Of a stretch of 64,000 bases of DNA, positions 8,441 to 16,822 are shown piece by piece. The stretch covers positions 248,001 to 312,000 of the forward strand of contig NZ_CP099490.1 of NCBI RefSeq assembly GCF_023923205.1. Direction: 5' to 3'. The notes under the pieces were generated by a model that was given only the letters and a program-made list of their open reading frames with translations, searched no databases and was not told the DNA's origin. A program made the translations under genes and the position numbers. The DNA comes from Ornithinimicrobium cryptoxanthini (GTDB taxonomy: Bacteria > Actinomycetota > Actinomycetes > Actinomycetales > Dermatophilaceae). Every line of letters begins with the position of its first letter. Position 1 is the stretch's first letter.

Positions 8441-8444
8441 GCGA

Positions 8445-10277
8445 TCAACTCAGTCGTTGCGTGAGCGTGTCGAGCTCGTCGGCCAGCTGCTGCGGCAGGG
8501 AGTCACCGAACTTGTCGAACCACTCCTGGATCAGCGGCAGCTCCTCGCGCCACTCGGCAGGGTCGACCGCGATGGCTGCGGCCAGCTCGTCGGCAGTCAG
8601 GTCGAGGTCGCTGGTGTCCAGGTCCTCCGCGCGCGGGGTGAGCCCGATCGGGGTCTCCTCGGCGCCGGCACTGCCCTCGAGGCGTTCGACGATCCACTTC
8701 AGGACACGCGTGTTCTCGCCGAAGCCGGGCCAGAGGAACGCGCCGTCGTCGGACTTGCGGAACCAGTTGACCAGATAGACCTTGGGCAGTTTGGACTCGT
8801 CGTGCTGTTTGCCGATGTCGAGCCAGTGGCCGAGGTAGTCGCCGGCGTTGTAGCCGATGAACGGCAGCATCGCCATCGGGTCGCGGCGCACGACGCCAAC
8901 CTGGCCGGTGGCAGCCGCGGTGGTCTCAGAGGAGAGGGTGGCGCCGATGAAGGTGCCGTGCTGCCAGTCGCGGGCCTCGGTGACCAGCGGCACCGTGTCC
9001 TTGCGCCGTCCACCGAAGAGGATGGCCGAGATCGGGACGCCGTTGGGCTCGTAGTATTCCGGCGCCAGCGTGGGCAGCTGCTCGATCGGGGTGCAGAAGC
9101 GGCTGTTGGGGTGGGCGGCCTTGGTGCCGTCCTCGCCGTCTGCCGGGGTCCAGTCGTTGCCGTGCCAGTCGGTCAGCTGCTCAGGCGTCTGCTCGGTCAT
9201 GGCCTCCCACCACACGTCGCCGTCGTCGGTGCGGGCGACGTTGGTGAAGATGGAGTTGCCGCGCTCGATGGTGTGCATCGCGTTGGGGTTGGTGCCGTAG
9301 CCGGTGCCCGGCGCGACGCCGAACAGACCGAACTCGGGGTTGACGGCATACAACCGGCCGTCCTCACCGAAGCGCATCCAGGCGATGTCGTCGCCGACCG
9401 TCTCGGCCTTCCATCCGGGCAGGGTCGTGTCGAGCATCGCCATGTTGGTCTTGCCGCAGGCGGACGGGAACGCGGCGGCGATGTAGTGGACGGCGCCCTC
9501 GGGGCTGGTCAGCTTGAGGATCAGCATGTGCTCGGCCATCCACCCGCCGTCGCGGGCCATGACCGAGGCGATGCGCAGCGCATAGCACTTCTTGCCGAGC
9601 AGGGCGTTGCCGCCGTAGCCGGAGCCGTAGGACCAGATGGCCCGCTCCTCGGGGAAGTGGACGATGTATTTGGTCTCGTTGCACGGCCATGCAACATCAC
9701 TAACGTCGTCTCCGTTGGCATTGCGAAGGGGCGCGCCGACCGAGTGCAGCCCCTTGACGTAGTCGGCCTGCAGCTCCTCCATCGTGGCCAGCACCGGGTC
9801 GCCCACGCGGGCCATGATGCGCATCGAGGCCACGACATACGCACTGTCGGTGATCTCGACGCCAAACATGGGCTCGTCGGCGTCAAGGTGACCCATGACG
9901 AAGGGGATCACATACATCGTGCGACCAGCCATGGAGCCGGCGAAGAGGTCGTTGAGGATGCCCTTCATCTCGGCCGGGTCCATCCAGTTGTTGGTGTGGC
10001 CGGAGTCCTTCTCGTCCTGCGAGCAGATGTAGGTGCGGCCCTCGACCCGGGCGACGTCCTCGGGGTCGGAGGCGGCGTAGAACGAGTTGGGCTTCTTGTC
10101 CTCGGCGAGCGGCACGAAGGTGCCGCCCTCAACCAGCAGGGCGTTGATCTCGCGGCTCTCCTCGTCGCTGCCGGTCACCCACACGACCTCGTCGGGCGTG
10201 GTGTGGGCAGCGACCTGGGAGACCCAGTCCGCAAGCTCGGTATGACGGGTGCTCCCGCGCGTGCTGATCGTCGTCAT
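8445..10277 (-). CDS. pckG: Phosphoenolpyruvate carboxykinase (GTP)
   Basis: GTP-dependent PEPCK, converting oxaloacetate and GTP to PEP, CO2 and GDP for gluconeogenesis and anaplerosis. The protein has 610 residues from the ATG at 10277, which follows AGGAGCGAAGCA; a longer frame to 10370 lacks family similarity. The nucleotide-binding kinase motif [13 protein letters not shown], with the reactive Cys near residue 274, and the metal-binding GDDIAWMRF are clear. Length and ends match actinobacterial PckG. It is immediately followed by a glycosyltransferase gene on the same strand, an uncommon neighbour. Confidence 0.97.
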   Translation of the reverse strand: MTTISTRGSTRHTELADWVSQVAAHTTPDEVVWVTGSDEESREINALLVEGGTFVPLAEDKKPNSFYAASDPEDVARVEGRTYICSQDEKDSGHTNNWMDPAEMKGILNDLFAGSMAGRTMYVIPFVMGHLDADEPMFGVEITDSAYVVASMRIMARVGDPVLATMEELQADYVKGLHSVGAPLRNANGDDVSDVAWPCNETKYIVHFPEERAIWSYGSGYGGNALLGKKCYALRIASVMARDGGWMAEHMLILKLTSPEGAVHYIAAAFPSACGKTNMAMLDTTLPGWKAETVGDDIAWMRFGEDGRLYAVNPEFGLFGVAPGTGYGTNPNAMHTIERGNSIFTNVARTDDGDVWWEAMTEQTPEQLTDWHGNDWTPADGEDGTKAAHPNSRFCTPIEQLPTLAPEYYEPNGVPISAILFGGRRKDTVPLVTEARDWQHGTFIGATLSSETTAAATGQVGVVRRDPMAMLPFIGYNAGDYLGHWLDIGKQHDESKLPKVYLVNWFRKSDDGAFLWPGFGENTRVLKWIVERLEGSAGAEETPIGLTPRAEDLDTSDLDLTADELAAAIAVDPAEWREELPLIQEWFDKFGDSLPQQLADELDTLTQRLS

Positions 10278-10452
10278 TGCTTCGCTCCTGTGCTCGTTGG
10301 CTACGCTGCCAGACCTGGCTCCCAACCTAACGCGGCAGTGTGTCGGCGTCACAGTCGGAGTGGAGGCCAAGGCGGGTGAGGTGGGTCACGCCGATTTCGT
10401 GCGTGGGCAAGGACTCCGGTAGTCTCATCCCTCGTTGCCGTTCGGCAACCGT

Positions 10453-10525
10453 GCGCCCGTAGCTCAACGGATAGAGCATCTGACTACGGATCAGAAGGTT
10501 AGGGGTTCGAATCCCTTCGGGCGCG
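10453..10525 (+). tRNA. tRNA-Arg (anticodon ACG)
   Basis: Acceptor arms GCGCCCG and CGGGCGC with discriminator G; no CCA is encoded. The D-arm GCTC...GAGC, the anticodon stem TCTGA/TCAGA with loop CTACGGA (anticodon ACG) and the T-arm AGGGG TTCGAAT CCCTT are all present. It is 73 bases long. A terminator hairpin follows at 10552. Confidence 0.96.
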
Positions 10526-10551
10526 CTCTGTGTTGAGACAGACCAAGCGAG

Positions 10552-10577
10552 ACGCCTCCGGGATGCCGGGGCGTTTC
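10552..10577 (+). terminator. Terminator after tRNA-Arg(ACG)
   Basis: ACGCC(T)CCGG (10552-10561) pairs with CCGGGGCGT (10566-10574) across a GATG loop with one bulged T, then TTTC. It is placed 26 bases after the tRNA end. Confidence 0.65.
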
Positions 10578-10625
10578 GTGGTTTGTGGCTGAGGCGGCAA
10601 CGCATCGTGATGCTATGATGTTGTG

Positions 10626-10853
10626 ATGCGGACCACGCTCGAGATCGACGACCAGGTCATGGCCGCAGCACGCTCACTGGCCCGCAGTCGGGGGACGTCT
10701 GTCGGCGCTGCGGTCTCCGAACTCGCGCGTCGGGGGCTCATGCAGTCGGCAGGTGCGCGAGTCGATGCTCACTACAGTCCGTTCCCCGTCATGGTCGGCG
10801 ATGAGGGGGTCCTCGTGACGGATGAGCTCATCGCCGAACTGCGCGATGACTGA
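10626..10853 (+). CDS. vapB: VapB-type antitoxin (ribbon-helix-helix)
   Basis: A 75-residue protein with an N-terminal ribbon-helix-helix motif: strand RTTLEIDDQVMAAA followed by helices in ARSRGTSVGAAVSELARRGL. The C-terminal half (about 45-75) would wrap and block the toxin. GTG at 10623 is an alternative start one codon earlier. Its stop overlaps the toxin gene by 8 bp, the usual VapBC order. VapB normally binds DNA to repress its own operon; the AT-rich CATCGTGATGCTATGATGTTGTGATG stretch just upstream is a likely operator region, in two parts of repeated GATG. Acquisition with the toxin is likely. Confidence 0.85.
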   Translation: MRTTLEIDDQVMAAARSLARSRGTSVGAAVSELARRGLMQSAGARVDAHYSPFPVMVGDEGVLVTDELIAELRDD

Positions 10854-11286
10854 GCCTCCGGTCACCCTGTTCGACGTCAACGCTCTCGTCGCCGTCGCGC
10901 TCACGACGCACCAGCACCACCACGCCGCGCACCGACACCTGCGCGCCCTTGACGGCACGTGGGCGACTGCCTCCCTCACCGAGGCCGGCCTATTCCGGTT
11001 GCTGCTCAACCCTCTCGTCACTGGTTCACAGCGGCTGGCCGCTGACGTGGGCGCGGTCCTCCAGGGCATGCGGGGTGATCCGCGGTGGACCTTCCTGGAG
11101 GACGCGACCTCGCTGGCCGATCCCATCGTTGACACCACGGTCTTGATGGGTCACCGACAGGTCACCGACGTGCATCTGGTCAACCTGGCGGCGCGGCACG
11201 GGGGCGTGCTCGCAACCTTCGACGCGGGCATCAGGTCATGGCTCGCCCCGGAGGATCGTCACCACATCGTCGTGATCCCCGCGTGA
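10846..11286 (+). CDS. vapC: VapC-type PIN-domain toxin
   Basis: A 146-residue PIN-domain ribonuclease. The acidic active-site residues appear in order: Asp in LFDVNALVAVAL (near residue 9), Glu in LTEAGLFRLL, Asp in VTDVHLVNLAARHG and Asp in TFDAGI. VapC toxins cleave tRNA or rRNA when the VapB partner is lost. The ATG at 10846 overlaps the antitoxin gene by 8 bp; the longer in-frame start at 10822 adds residues unlike the family. The pattern with paired TATDVHL-like region resembles the mycobacterial VapC subgroup. Appears intact. Confidence 0.88.
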   Translation: MTEPPVTLFDVNALVAVALTTHQHHHAAHRHLRALDGTWATASLTEAGLFRLLLNPLVTGSQRLAADVGAVLQGMRGDPRWTFLEDATSLADPIVDTTVLMGHRQVTDVHLVNLAARHGGVLATFDAGIRSWLAPEDRHHIVVIPA

Positions 11287-11322
11287 GCCACCCTTGCCGC
11301 GCCAGGTCCTAGGCTCACGGGC

Positions 11323-11910
11323 ATGACGACCGCGACGGCTGTGGGGCGGCAGCCGTCTCACCGCCGCAAGCGCGGGCTCGTGGGTGCCGCAGTGCTCAGC
11401 GTCGCTGCCCTCACCATCTGGCTCGTCGTGGGCTGGGACCACATCGTCACGCCCGACGTGGACGACGTCGGGCCGGTCGATGCGGTCTTTGTGATCGGTC
11501 CGGCCGAGACCCGGATGCCGCACGCAATGGACCTCATGGGTGAGGCGGAGGCGTCGCTGCTGCTGTCGACGACGTCGGTCGATCCCGAGACGGGTCAGCC
11601 CTACCCGCGCGACTATTGCGGACTGGAGCGGGCGGCATACCGCATCGAGTGCGTGATCCCGGAGCCCTACAGCACCACGGGCGAGGCCCGTCTGCTGGGT
11701 GAGCGAGCTGAGGCGCAAGGATGGTCCCGGGTGGCGGTCATCACCAGCACGCCCCACGCCGCGCGCACCCGGCTGCTGATGGAGCGGTGCACGGACGCCG
11801 AGGTGCTGATCTGGACGGTGGATGACGACTGGGACCTGGGCGGCTGGGCACGGGAGTTCGCCTATCAGTCGGCCGCGTGGGTGAAGACCCAGGTGGTGAG
11901 GGGCTGCTGA
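11323..11910 (+). CDS. DUF218/YdcF-like membrane-anchored protein
   Basis: A 195-residue protein with a basic start, one transmembrane segment (about 18-40) and an extracytoplasmic DUF218-like domain. Diagnostic parts are VDAVFVIGP after the membrane segment and TTGEARLLGERAEAQGW followed by VAVITSTPHAARTRLLMERC, which match the conserved core of YdcF/SanA-type proteins. These are linked to envelope functions, but their reaction is not settled. It stands at the left edge of the polysaccharide locus and is followed closely by the nucleotidyltransferase gene. Confidence 0.7.
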   Translation: MTTATAVGRQPSHRRKRGLVGAAVLSVAALTIWLVVGWDHIVTPDVDDVGPVDAVFVIGPAETRMPHAMDLMGEAEASLLLSTTSVDPETGQPYPRDYCGLERAAYRIECVIPEPYSTTGEARLLGERAEAQGWSRVAVITSTPHAARTRLLMERCTDAEVLIWTVDDDWDLGGWAREFAYQSAAWVKTQVVRGC

Positions 11911-11951
11911 CCGGCGCGGATGTTGACACGGCCCCGGTTAGGGTTCTGCAC

Positions 11952-12824
11952 ATGCAGGATCCCGCGGCTGCCGCCGTTCCCGTCGACGTCCGCGTGCGGT
12001 TCGCCCACGCCAGCGTGCAGACGGTGGCGGGCGACTGTGGGGCCGACCTGATCCACATCAAGGGGCCGTCGGTCGACCCAGAGACCAACCCTGGCCGTCG
12101 CTCCGGCACCGACGCCGACGTGCTGGTCCGTCCGCAGCACGTGCCGGCTCTCGTCGAGGGTCTGGCCGAGGCCGGCTGGGTCAGGTGGGCCAACTTCGAC
12201 GAGGGCTCCCGCTTCGAGCACGCCGCATCTTTCCACCACCAGCAGTTCGGCATGCTCGACGTGCACCAGAACTTCCCCGGCCTGCACAACGCCCCCCGGG
12301 AAAACTTCGAGGAGCTGTGGAGAGGCCGCCGCTGGGTGGAGATCGGGGGGGTGGACTGCGCCGTCCCCGATCGACTGTCGGAGCGTCTCATCCTGCTGCT
12401 GCACGCGGCCCGCACCAGCCCCGGTCACGTCGACGTCACGAACCACTGGGACCGTCTCGACCAGGACGAGCGGGACCGGCTGGATCAGCTCGCCGAGTCG
12501 CTCGGGGCGACGGTGGGGCTGGCCCTCGCGACGGGGCGTGCGGATGCGGTTGCCGGGCACCGCGAGGTGGCGCTGTGGAAGGAGTATGGCGAGGGCGAGC
12601 GTCTCGAGGAGTGGCTCGCCCGGTGGCGGGCGGCACCGTCAGCACGTGCCCGGCTTGCCCTGCTGGCGCGTGCTCCCCGCGTCAACCGGTTCGCGCTCGC
12701 GGAGCGGCTGGGACGCCAGCCCACCCCGGCCGAGGTCCGCCGGGAGTGGTGGCACCGGACCCACCTCGGACTCACCAGCGTCGGTCAGCGGCTGCCCGGG
12801 CCGCTGCGACGGGGGCCGCGTTGA
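11952..12824 (+). CDS. Nucleotidyltransferase-like protein (NTP_transf_5 type)
   Basis: A 290-residue protein resembling the uncharacterised nucleotidyltransferase family. It has DLIHIKGPSVD early on, then GTDADVLVRPQHVPALVEGL, where the paired acidic residues are the probable metal ligands, and LDVHQNFPGLH. The C-terminal half is helical and Arg-rich. Family members occur next to PqqD-like proteins and in some peptide-modification and HPr-kinase-like gene sets; the substrate is unknown. The start codon ATG at 11952 is preferred because the upstream extension overlaps the previous gene. It overlaps the PqqD-like gene by four bases (TTGA). Confidence 0.65.
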   Translation: MQDPAAAAVPVDVRVRFAHASVQTVAGDCGADLIHIKGPSVDPETNPGRRSGTDADVLVRPQHVPALVEGLAEAGWVRWANFDEGSRFEHAASFHHQQFGMLDVHQNFPGLHNAPRENFEELWRGRRWVEIGGVDCAVPDRLSERLILLLHAARTSPGHVDVTNHWDRLDQDERDRLDQLAESLGATVGLALATGRADAVAGHREVALWKEYGEGERLEEWLARWRAAPSARARLALLARAPRVNRFALAERLGRQPTPAEVRREWWHRTHLGLTSVGQRLPGPLRRGPR

Positions 12825-13114
12825 CGACTCGCTACCAGCGACCGGACCATCTCGGACTCATCGAGATGGACGGAGAGGCCGACACCTGGCCGTCGGCCTA
12901 CCTCGCAATCCTGCCCGCGGGCCCGATCCACACGCTCGACCCGACGGGCTACCTGATCTGGTGCACGGCCGTCGATGTCGGGGAGGAGACCGAGGTGATC
13001 GCGGAGGTCTGTGTCATCACCGGCGAGACCGCAGGCCACATCGGAGCCGATGTCACCGCCTTCCTCGGCGAACTGGTCCGCATGGGTCTGCTCAAGGCGG
13101 GGCCGGAGTCCTGA
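12821..13114 (+). CDS. PqqD-like protein (RiPP-recognition-element fold)
   Basis: A 97-residue protein of PqqD type. The core pattern is LDPTGYLIWCTAVDVGEETEV, then IAEVCVITG, then GADVTAFLGELVRMGLL, matching the small winged-helix domain that binds leader peptides in RiPP pathways. The likely start is the TTG at 12821, which overlaps the TGA stop of the nucleotidyltransferase gene, so the two are coupled. No precursor peptide or radical-SAM partner is seen nearby. Here it may act as an adaptor in glycan or protein modification instead; that is inference. Confidence 0.75.
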   Translation: MTTRYQRPDHLGLIEMDGEADTWPSAYLAILPAGPIHTLDPTGYLIWCTAVDVGEETEVIAEVCVITGETAGHIGADVTAFLGELVRMGLLKAGPES

Positions 13115-13158
13115 GCTGTCAAGCCGAAGGTCACTGAACTGCTGAACGACGCGTTACC

Positions 13159-13189
13159 ATACCGAGGTATAAGCCCGCAGGTGGGAGAG
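13159..13189 (+). promoter_or_regulatory. Palindrome, possible -10 and RBS before the BY-kinase gene
   Basis: ATACC-GA-GGTAT (13159-13170) is a short palindrome that overlaps a possible -10 box TATAAG (13168-13173). A ribosome-binding stretch GTGGGAGAG (13181-13189) sits four bases before the TTG start. No convincing -35 box is seen. Confidence 0.35.
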
Positions 13190-13193
13190 TGCC

Positions 13194-14732
13194 TTGACGT
13201 TTCAAGAATTTGCCTATGCGATGCGCCAGCGCTGGCGCATCGTTGCGGCGATGGTGATCCTCGGGCTGGCGGTCATGACCGTGATCACCATCCAGACGCC
13301 CAGAGTCTATGAGTCCTACACGCGGATCTACTTGCTGGCCACGGGCGTAGACGACCGGGGCAACCTCTACAGCATGCCGCAGACCGAGAAGGAGACGCTG
13401 GTCCAGGTCGCTGCCTCTCCGGTCATCCTTGACGCGACCCGCGAGGCACTGGGATATGAGGGTTCGGTCCCGGTGAGCATCGGTGCCACTGCCTCTGGCG
13501 AGACGTCGCTGCTCGACTTCCGGGCCAGCAGCGACTCCCCCGAGCGCGCCGCTGAGATCGCCACGACCGCACCTCAGGTGCTGGCAGGGGTCGCCCGCAA
13601 CTACGCACCGAGCCTGGCGATGAGTGGCAATGAGGTCGAGGCCCAGGTCGTCGCTCCGGCGACCCGGAGTGCCCTGCCGATCACCCCTGACGTGCGCAAC
13701 AATCTGATCACCGGCGTGCTTGGGGGCCTCCTCGTGGGCATCGGGCTGGCACTACTGCGGCATACCTTGGACAACCGCATCCGGGGCAGCCGCGAGTTGG
13801 CCATGCTGTCCGATCGTCCGCTCCTCGCGATGATCCCCATCACGAGCAACAACGACGACCCGGGGCACGACCTCTACATGGAGGCCGACCCGTTCGGCCC
13901 CCAGGCCGAGGCAGCCCGGCAGCTTCGCACCAACATCCACTTTGTGGACGTGACTGCGGGCAAGCACTCGTTCATGATCACCTCTTCCCTTCCCGGCGAG
14001 GGCAAGACGACGACAGCCGTCAACCTCGGCCTAGCCATCGCCGACTCCGGGTTGAAGGTTCTGTTGATTGACGCCGACTTGCGGCACCCGAACGTTGCCA
14101 ACGCTCTCGGCATTGAAGGTGCGGTTGGCCTCACCACGCTTCTGGTCGGCGCGGCCAAGCCAGAGGATGTCATCCAGCAATGGGCCGGCACGAGCCTGCA
14201 CGTCCTGGCAGCCGGTGAGGCTCCGCCCAACCCCAGCGAGCTCCTGGGCTCTCGGGCGATGAAGGAACTGTTTGAGCAGCTCTCCGAAGAGTTCGACTTC
14301 ATCCTCGTCGACTCGCCACCCGTGCTCCCGGTGACCGACCCGCTGGTCATCAGCCAGTTGACCGGAGGGGTGGTCATGGTGGTGGCCGCCACCGAGACCC
14401 GTCGCCGGCACCTCGCCGAGGCGCTCCGGGTCCTGAAGACCGCAAGCATCGAGGTGGGTGGCTTCGTGGTGACTAAGGCCGAGTCCACACCGAAGTCCTA
14501 CGGTTATTACTACGGCTCTAACCGTGAGCAGGGTCAGGGCGAACCGACCACACGCAGGGAGCACAGCCGGCGCCAGGACCGCGGTCGGCGCAAGCGCACC
14601 GCAATGGCAAACCAGCGGGCACCACGAGCCAGGGAGGCGGCTGAGTCGCGCGAGCAGCGGGAGAGCGTTCGCGACGCCGCCCGCTCACCGATTGAGCACG
14701 TCAGCTCGCGGCACTCCTACTCCGACGACTGA
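13194..14732 (+). CDS. Wzz/BY-kinase polysaccharide co-polymerase
   Basis: A 512-residue fusion of a chain-length (Wzz) domain and a bacterial tyrosine kinase, acting at the membrane to control polymer length and export. Transmembrane segments lie near residues 16-35 and 170-190. The kinase part has Walker A TSSLPGEGKTTTAVNLG, Walker A' LLIDADLRHPNV and Walker B FILVDSPPVLP. The C-terminal tail is Arg/Ser-rich with a YGYYYGSN tyrosine cluster that may be autophosphorylated. The start is TTG behind GTGGGAGAG. It is followed within 10 bp by the Wzy-like gene. Confidence 0.9.
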   Translation: MTFQEFAYAMRQRWRIVAAMVILGLAVMTVITIQTPRVYESYTRIYLLATGVDDRGNLYSMPQTEKETLVQVAASPVILDATREALGYEGSVPVSIGATASGETSLLDFRASSDSPERAAEIATTAPQVLAGVARNYAPSLAMSGNEVEAQVVAPATRSALPITPDVRNNLITGVLGGLLVGIGLALLRHTLDNRIRGSRELAMLSDRPLLAMIPITSNNDDPGHDLYMEADPFGPQAEAARQLRTNIHFVDVTAGKHSFMITSSLPGEGKTTTAVNLGLAIADSGLKVLLIDADLRHPNVANALGIEGAVGLTTLLVGAAKPEDVIQQWAGTSLHVLAAGEAPPNPSELLGSRAMKELFEQLSEEFDFILVDSPPVLPVTDPLVISQLTGGVVMVVAATETRRRHLAEALRVLKTASIEVGGFVVTKAESTPKSYGYYYGSNREQGQGEPTTRREHSRRQDRGRRKRTAMANQRAPRAREAAESREQRESVRDAARSPIEHVSSRHSYSDD

Positions 14733-14741
14733 GGCAGCGGT

Positions 14742-15899
14742 TTGTCGCGCACAATCAGCGTCCGTGGGAGGCCAGCCGCGCTGGCATTCGCCCCTGAAGA
14801 TCTCCGGACACAGTCGACCTACATCGGTATGTTCGTCGCTGGCATGGCGCTACCCCTGGACGGAATCACTGTCCTGGGTTATCCGATCAGCACCGGTGCC
14901 GCTCTGCTCGTCTTTCTTGTCACAATCCTCAACAACCCGATTGCGACGCACCGCCTGGTCCCGGCTTGGATCATGGCGGCCGCCCTCGCCGTGCCGCTGT
15001 GGTTAGCGGTGTCTGCCTGGCAGAACGAGCAATGGACGTTCAGCCGGTTGGGGACGGCCGCTGCATGGGCAGGACTCATCTTCGTCGTCGGGACGGGGCG
15101 GGCGCATGCGCCATCACTGGCTCGAGGGGCTCTGACCGGCCTCATCGTGGCGGTCGTCACCTTCTACGCGGGGCTGAGCCCGAACACGTATGACTGGCGA
15201 CTCACCGGCTGGATCTCGGATCCCAACGGTGTCGCGATGACGGTCCTCGCCCTCGGAGTGCCATCGACGGTTTGGGCGACACGACGTCCGTGGGTCCAAC
15301 TCGTCCTCATGGTGTTCTTGTCTGGGATGGTTCTCGCCACACTGTCGCGCACCGGCATCTTCGCACTTTTCCTTGCCTTCGCGTGGGTGCTCGTCCTTCG
15401 CAAGCAGAACCTCATCGGGGCCGTGCTCGCCGCGTGGCTGGCGGCGTATGTGTTTGAGAACGCACCCGACAGGATCAAGTACTGGGGCCCCTTCGACGAT
15501 CGTGGTGGCAGCGACGCCCTGCGTGAGCGCGTCCTCGCGGCCGAGAAGGAACTGGTCGCGACGCATCAGTGGATCGGGCATGGCCCGGGGACGGCCACGG
15601 TGGAGGTGGCAGACGGCGTGCGCCTGTTCTTCCACTCCAGCTACTTGTCGGCGAGAGTGGAGGGCGGTTGGATCCTGCTCGGTCTCATCCTGGTGGTGGT
15701 TGTCGCGGCCTTCCTTCTCCTTGCCCGCACGACCCAGTCGGGGAACACGGGCTGGCTGCAAGCCTCCATCATCGGACTGCTCGTGACCGCTACGAACATC
15801 GGTGAGGCACTGCTCACGCCAGCCGCAGCACTCGCGGTTGGTCTCGCCATCAGTTGGTGGGCGAAACGGAGCGCTAACGAAGAGGAGCGGTCGGTGTGA
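14742..15899 (+). CDS. O-antigen ligase/polymerase-like membrane protein (Wzy type)
   Basis: A 385-residue polytopic protein with about ten hydrophobic segments. The large outer loop near residues 255-300 (after KYWGPFDDRGGSDALRERV up to HQWIGHGPG and FFHSSYLS) has the GHGPG and His pattern of the Wzy_C/O-antigen ligase family. Such proteins polymerise or ligate lipid-linked oligosaccharides in the outer leaflet. TTG is the start, 10 bp after the BY-kinase gene, and the pair Wzz-Wzy is functionally expected. Polymerase is favoured over ligase by that neighbour, but the sequence does not decide. Confidence 0.82.
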   Translation: MSRTISVRGRPAALAFAPEDLRTQSTYIGMFVAGMALPLDGITVLGYPISTGAALLVFLVTILNNPIATHRLVPAWIMAAALAVPLWLAVSAWQNEQWTFSRLGTAAAWAGLIFVVGTGRAHAPSLARGALTGLIVAVVTFYAGLSPNTYDWRLTGWISDPNGVAMTVLALGVPSTVWATRRPWVQLVLMVFLSGMVLATLSRTGIFALFLAFAWVLVLRKQNLIGAVLAAWLAAYVFENAPDRIKYWGPFDDRGGSDALRERVLAAEKELVATHQWIGHGPGTATVEVADGVRLFFHSSYLSARVEGGWILLGLILVVVVAAFLLLARTTQSGNTGWLQASIIGLLVTATNIGEALLTPAAALAVGLAISWWAKRSANEEERSV

Positions 15900-15932
15900 G
15901 GGGAAAGATGGTGAAACGAGCGACGACGTTGA

Positions 15933-16665
15933 GTGAGTCGACTGGCAAGATATACGACCAAGCCAGCGCTGTACCCGCAGAGCCCCGCTCCCTTCAGTTT
16001 CTGGTGGTACCTCGATTCCAACTTCGGGGACAAGTTTGACGCCGATGTTGCTCCCGCACTACGGCATAGCCCCGATCCTGCGCGGTCCAAGCCTCGCACG
16101 CTTGTTCGGCGTAGGCTCCCTCATCAACGGACTGCCGCCCGACTATGACGGTGATCTGGGGAACTGGTTCATTCGGGTACGAAGACCGCAACGATCTCAA
16201 CTCAGCGCGCGTCGTCGCGCTTCGAGGGCCCCACACCCGAGACCTCCTTTGTCAGCCGGGTGATGTCTCTCTCTTGGTGATCTGGGACTCCTGGCGAGCC
16301 GTGTCATGCGTCCACGGTCCAAGAGGTGGCGGCTCGGGGTCGTGCCCCACAAGACGCATGCGCGTCACGAGCGATTACCTCTTGGCGGGCTAGGTTCGGC
16401 AGCGGAGTGACCTTCAACGACGTCACAAGGCGGCCAGAGGCTGTCATTGCGCAGATCAGTCGCTGCGAGGAGATTATGTCTACGTCGCTTCACGGCGTGG
16501 TCATTGCTGCCTCCTATGGCATTCCAGCAGCTTGGGGCTCCCTGTCAGCCATTGAGGGGCGGCGACTTCAAATTCATCGATCACGATGCAGCGGTTGAGG
16601 CGGCCCCTCGCAGGATTGAGCCAGACATTGCCAATTCGCTAGACAGGCTGATTCAGGCCACTCTT
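15933..16665 (+). pseudogene. Polysaccharide pyruvyltransferase relic with several frameshifts
   Basis: Family motifs appear in the right order but in changing frames: WWYLDSNFGD (near 16000), FGVGSLING (near 16110), VIWGTGSF (near 16150), VVALRGPHTRDLL (near 16210), then EEIMSTSLHGVVIAASYGIPAAW (near 16470-16540) and DFKFIDHD (near 16565). At least four frame changes are needed, always in the same direction. The intact enzyme would add a ketal-pyruvate to a sugar of the exopolysaccharide. Disruption this heavy points to a dead gene; clustered read errors are the alternative. Positions 16666-16822 hold nothing I recognise. Confidence 0.75.
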
Positions 16666-16822
16666 TCTTGGACTCAGGCATCGTCCGAGAACTCATCCAG
16701 GGAATCGAGAGGGCAACCGAGAAGAGTGCGATCAGAAATGACAGAAAGCCTCTTCAATCCGCTGCTGCTCTGGCAGCGTCAAGTGCGAGGTGATCCCACG
16801 CTGCCGATGGCCAGGCCGCGTC

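Noticed and set aside
8421..10379. 652-residue plus-strand frame opposite pckG
   Set aside because: Mirror frame of a well-identified PEP carboxykinase; composition is that of a shadow.
10453..11300. Integrated element using tRNA-Arg as attachment site
   Set aside because: No integrase gene and no repeated tRNA 3' end found in the window.
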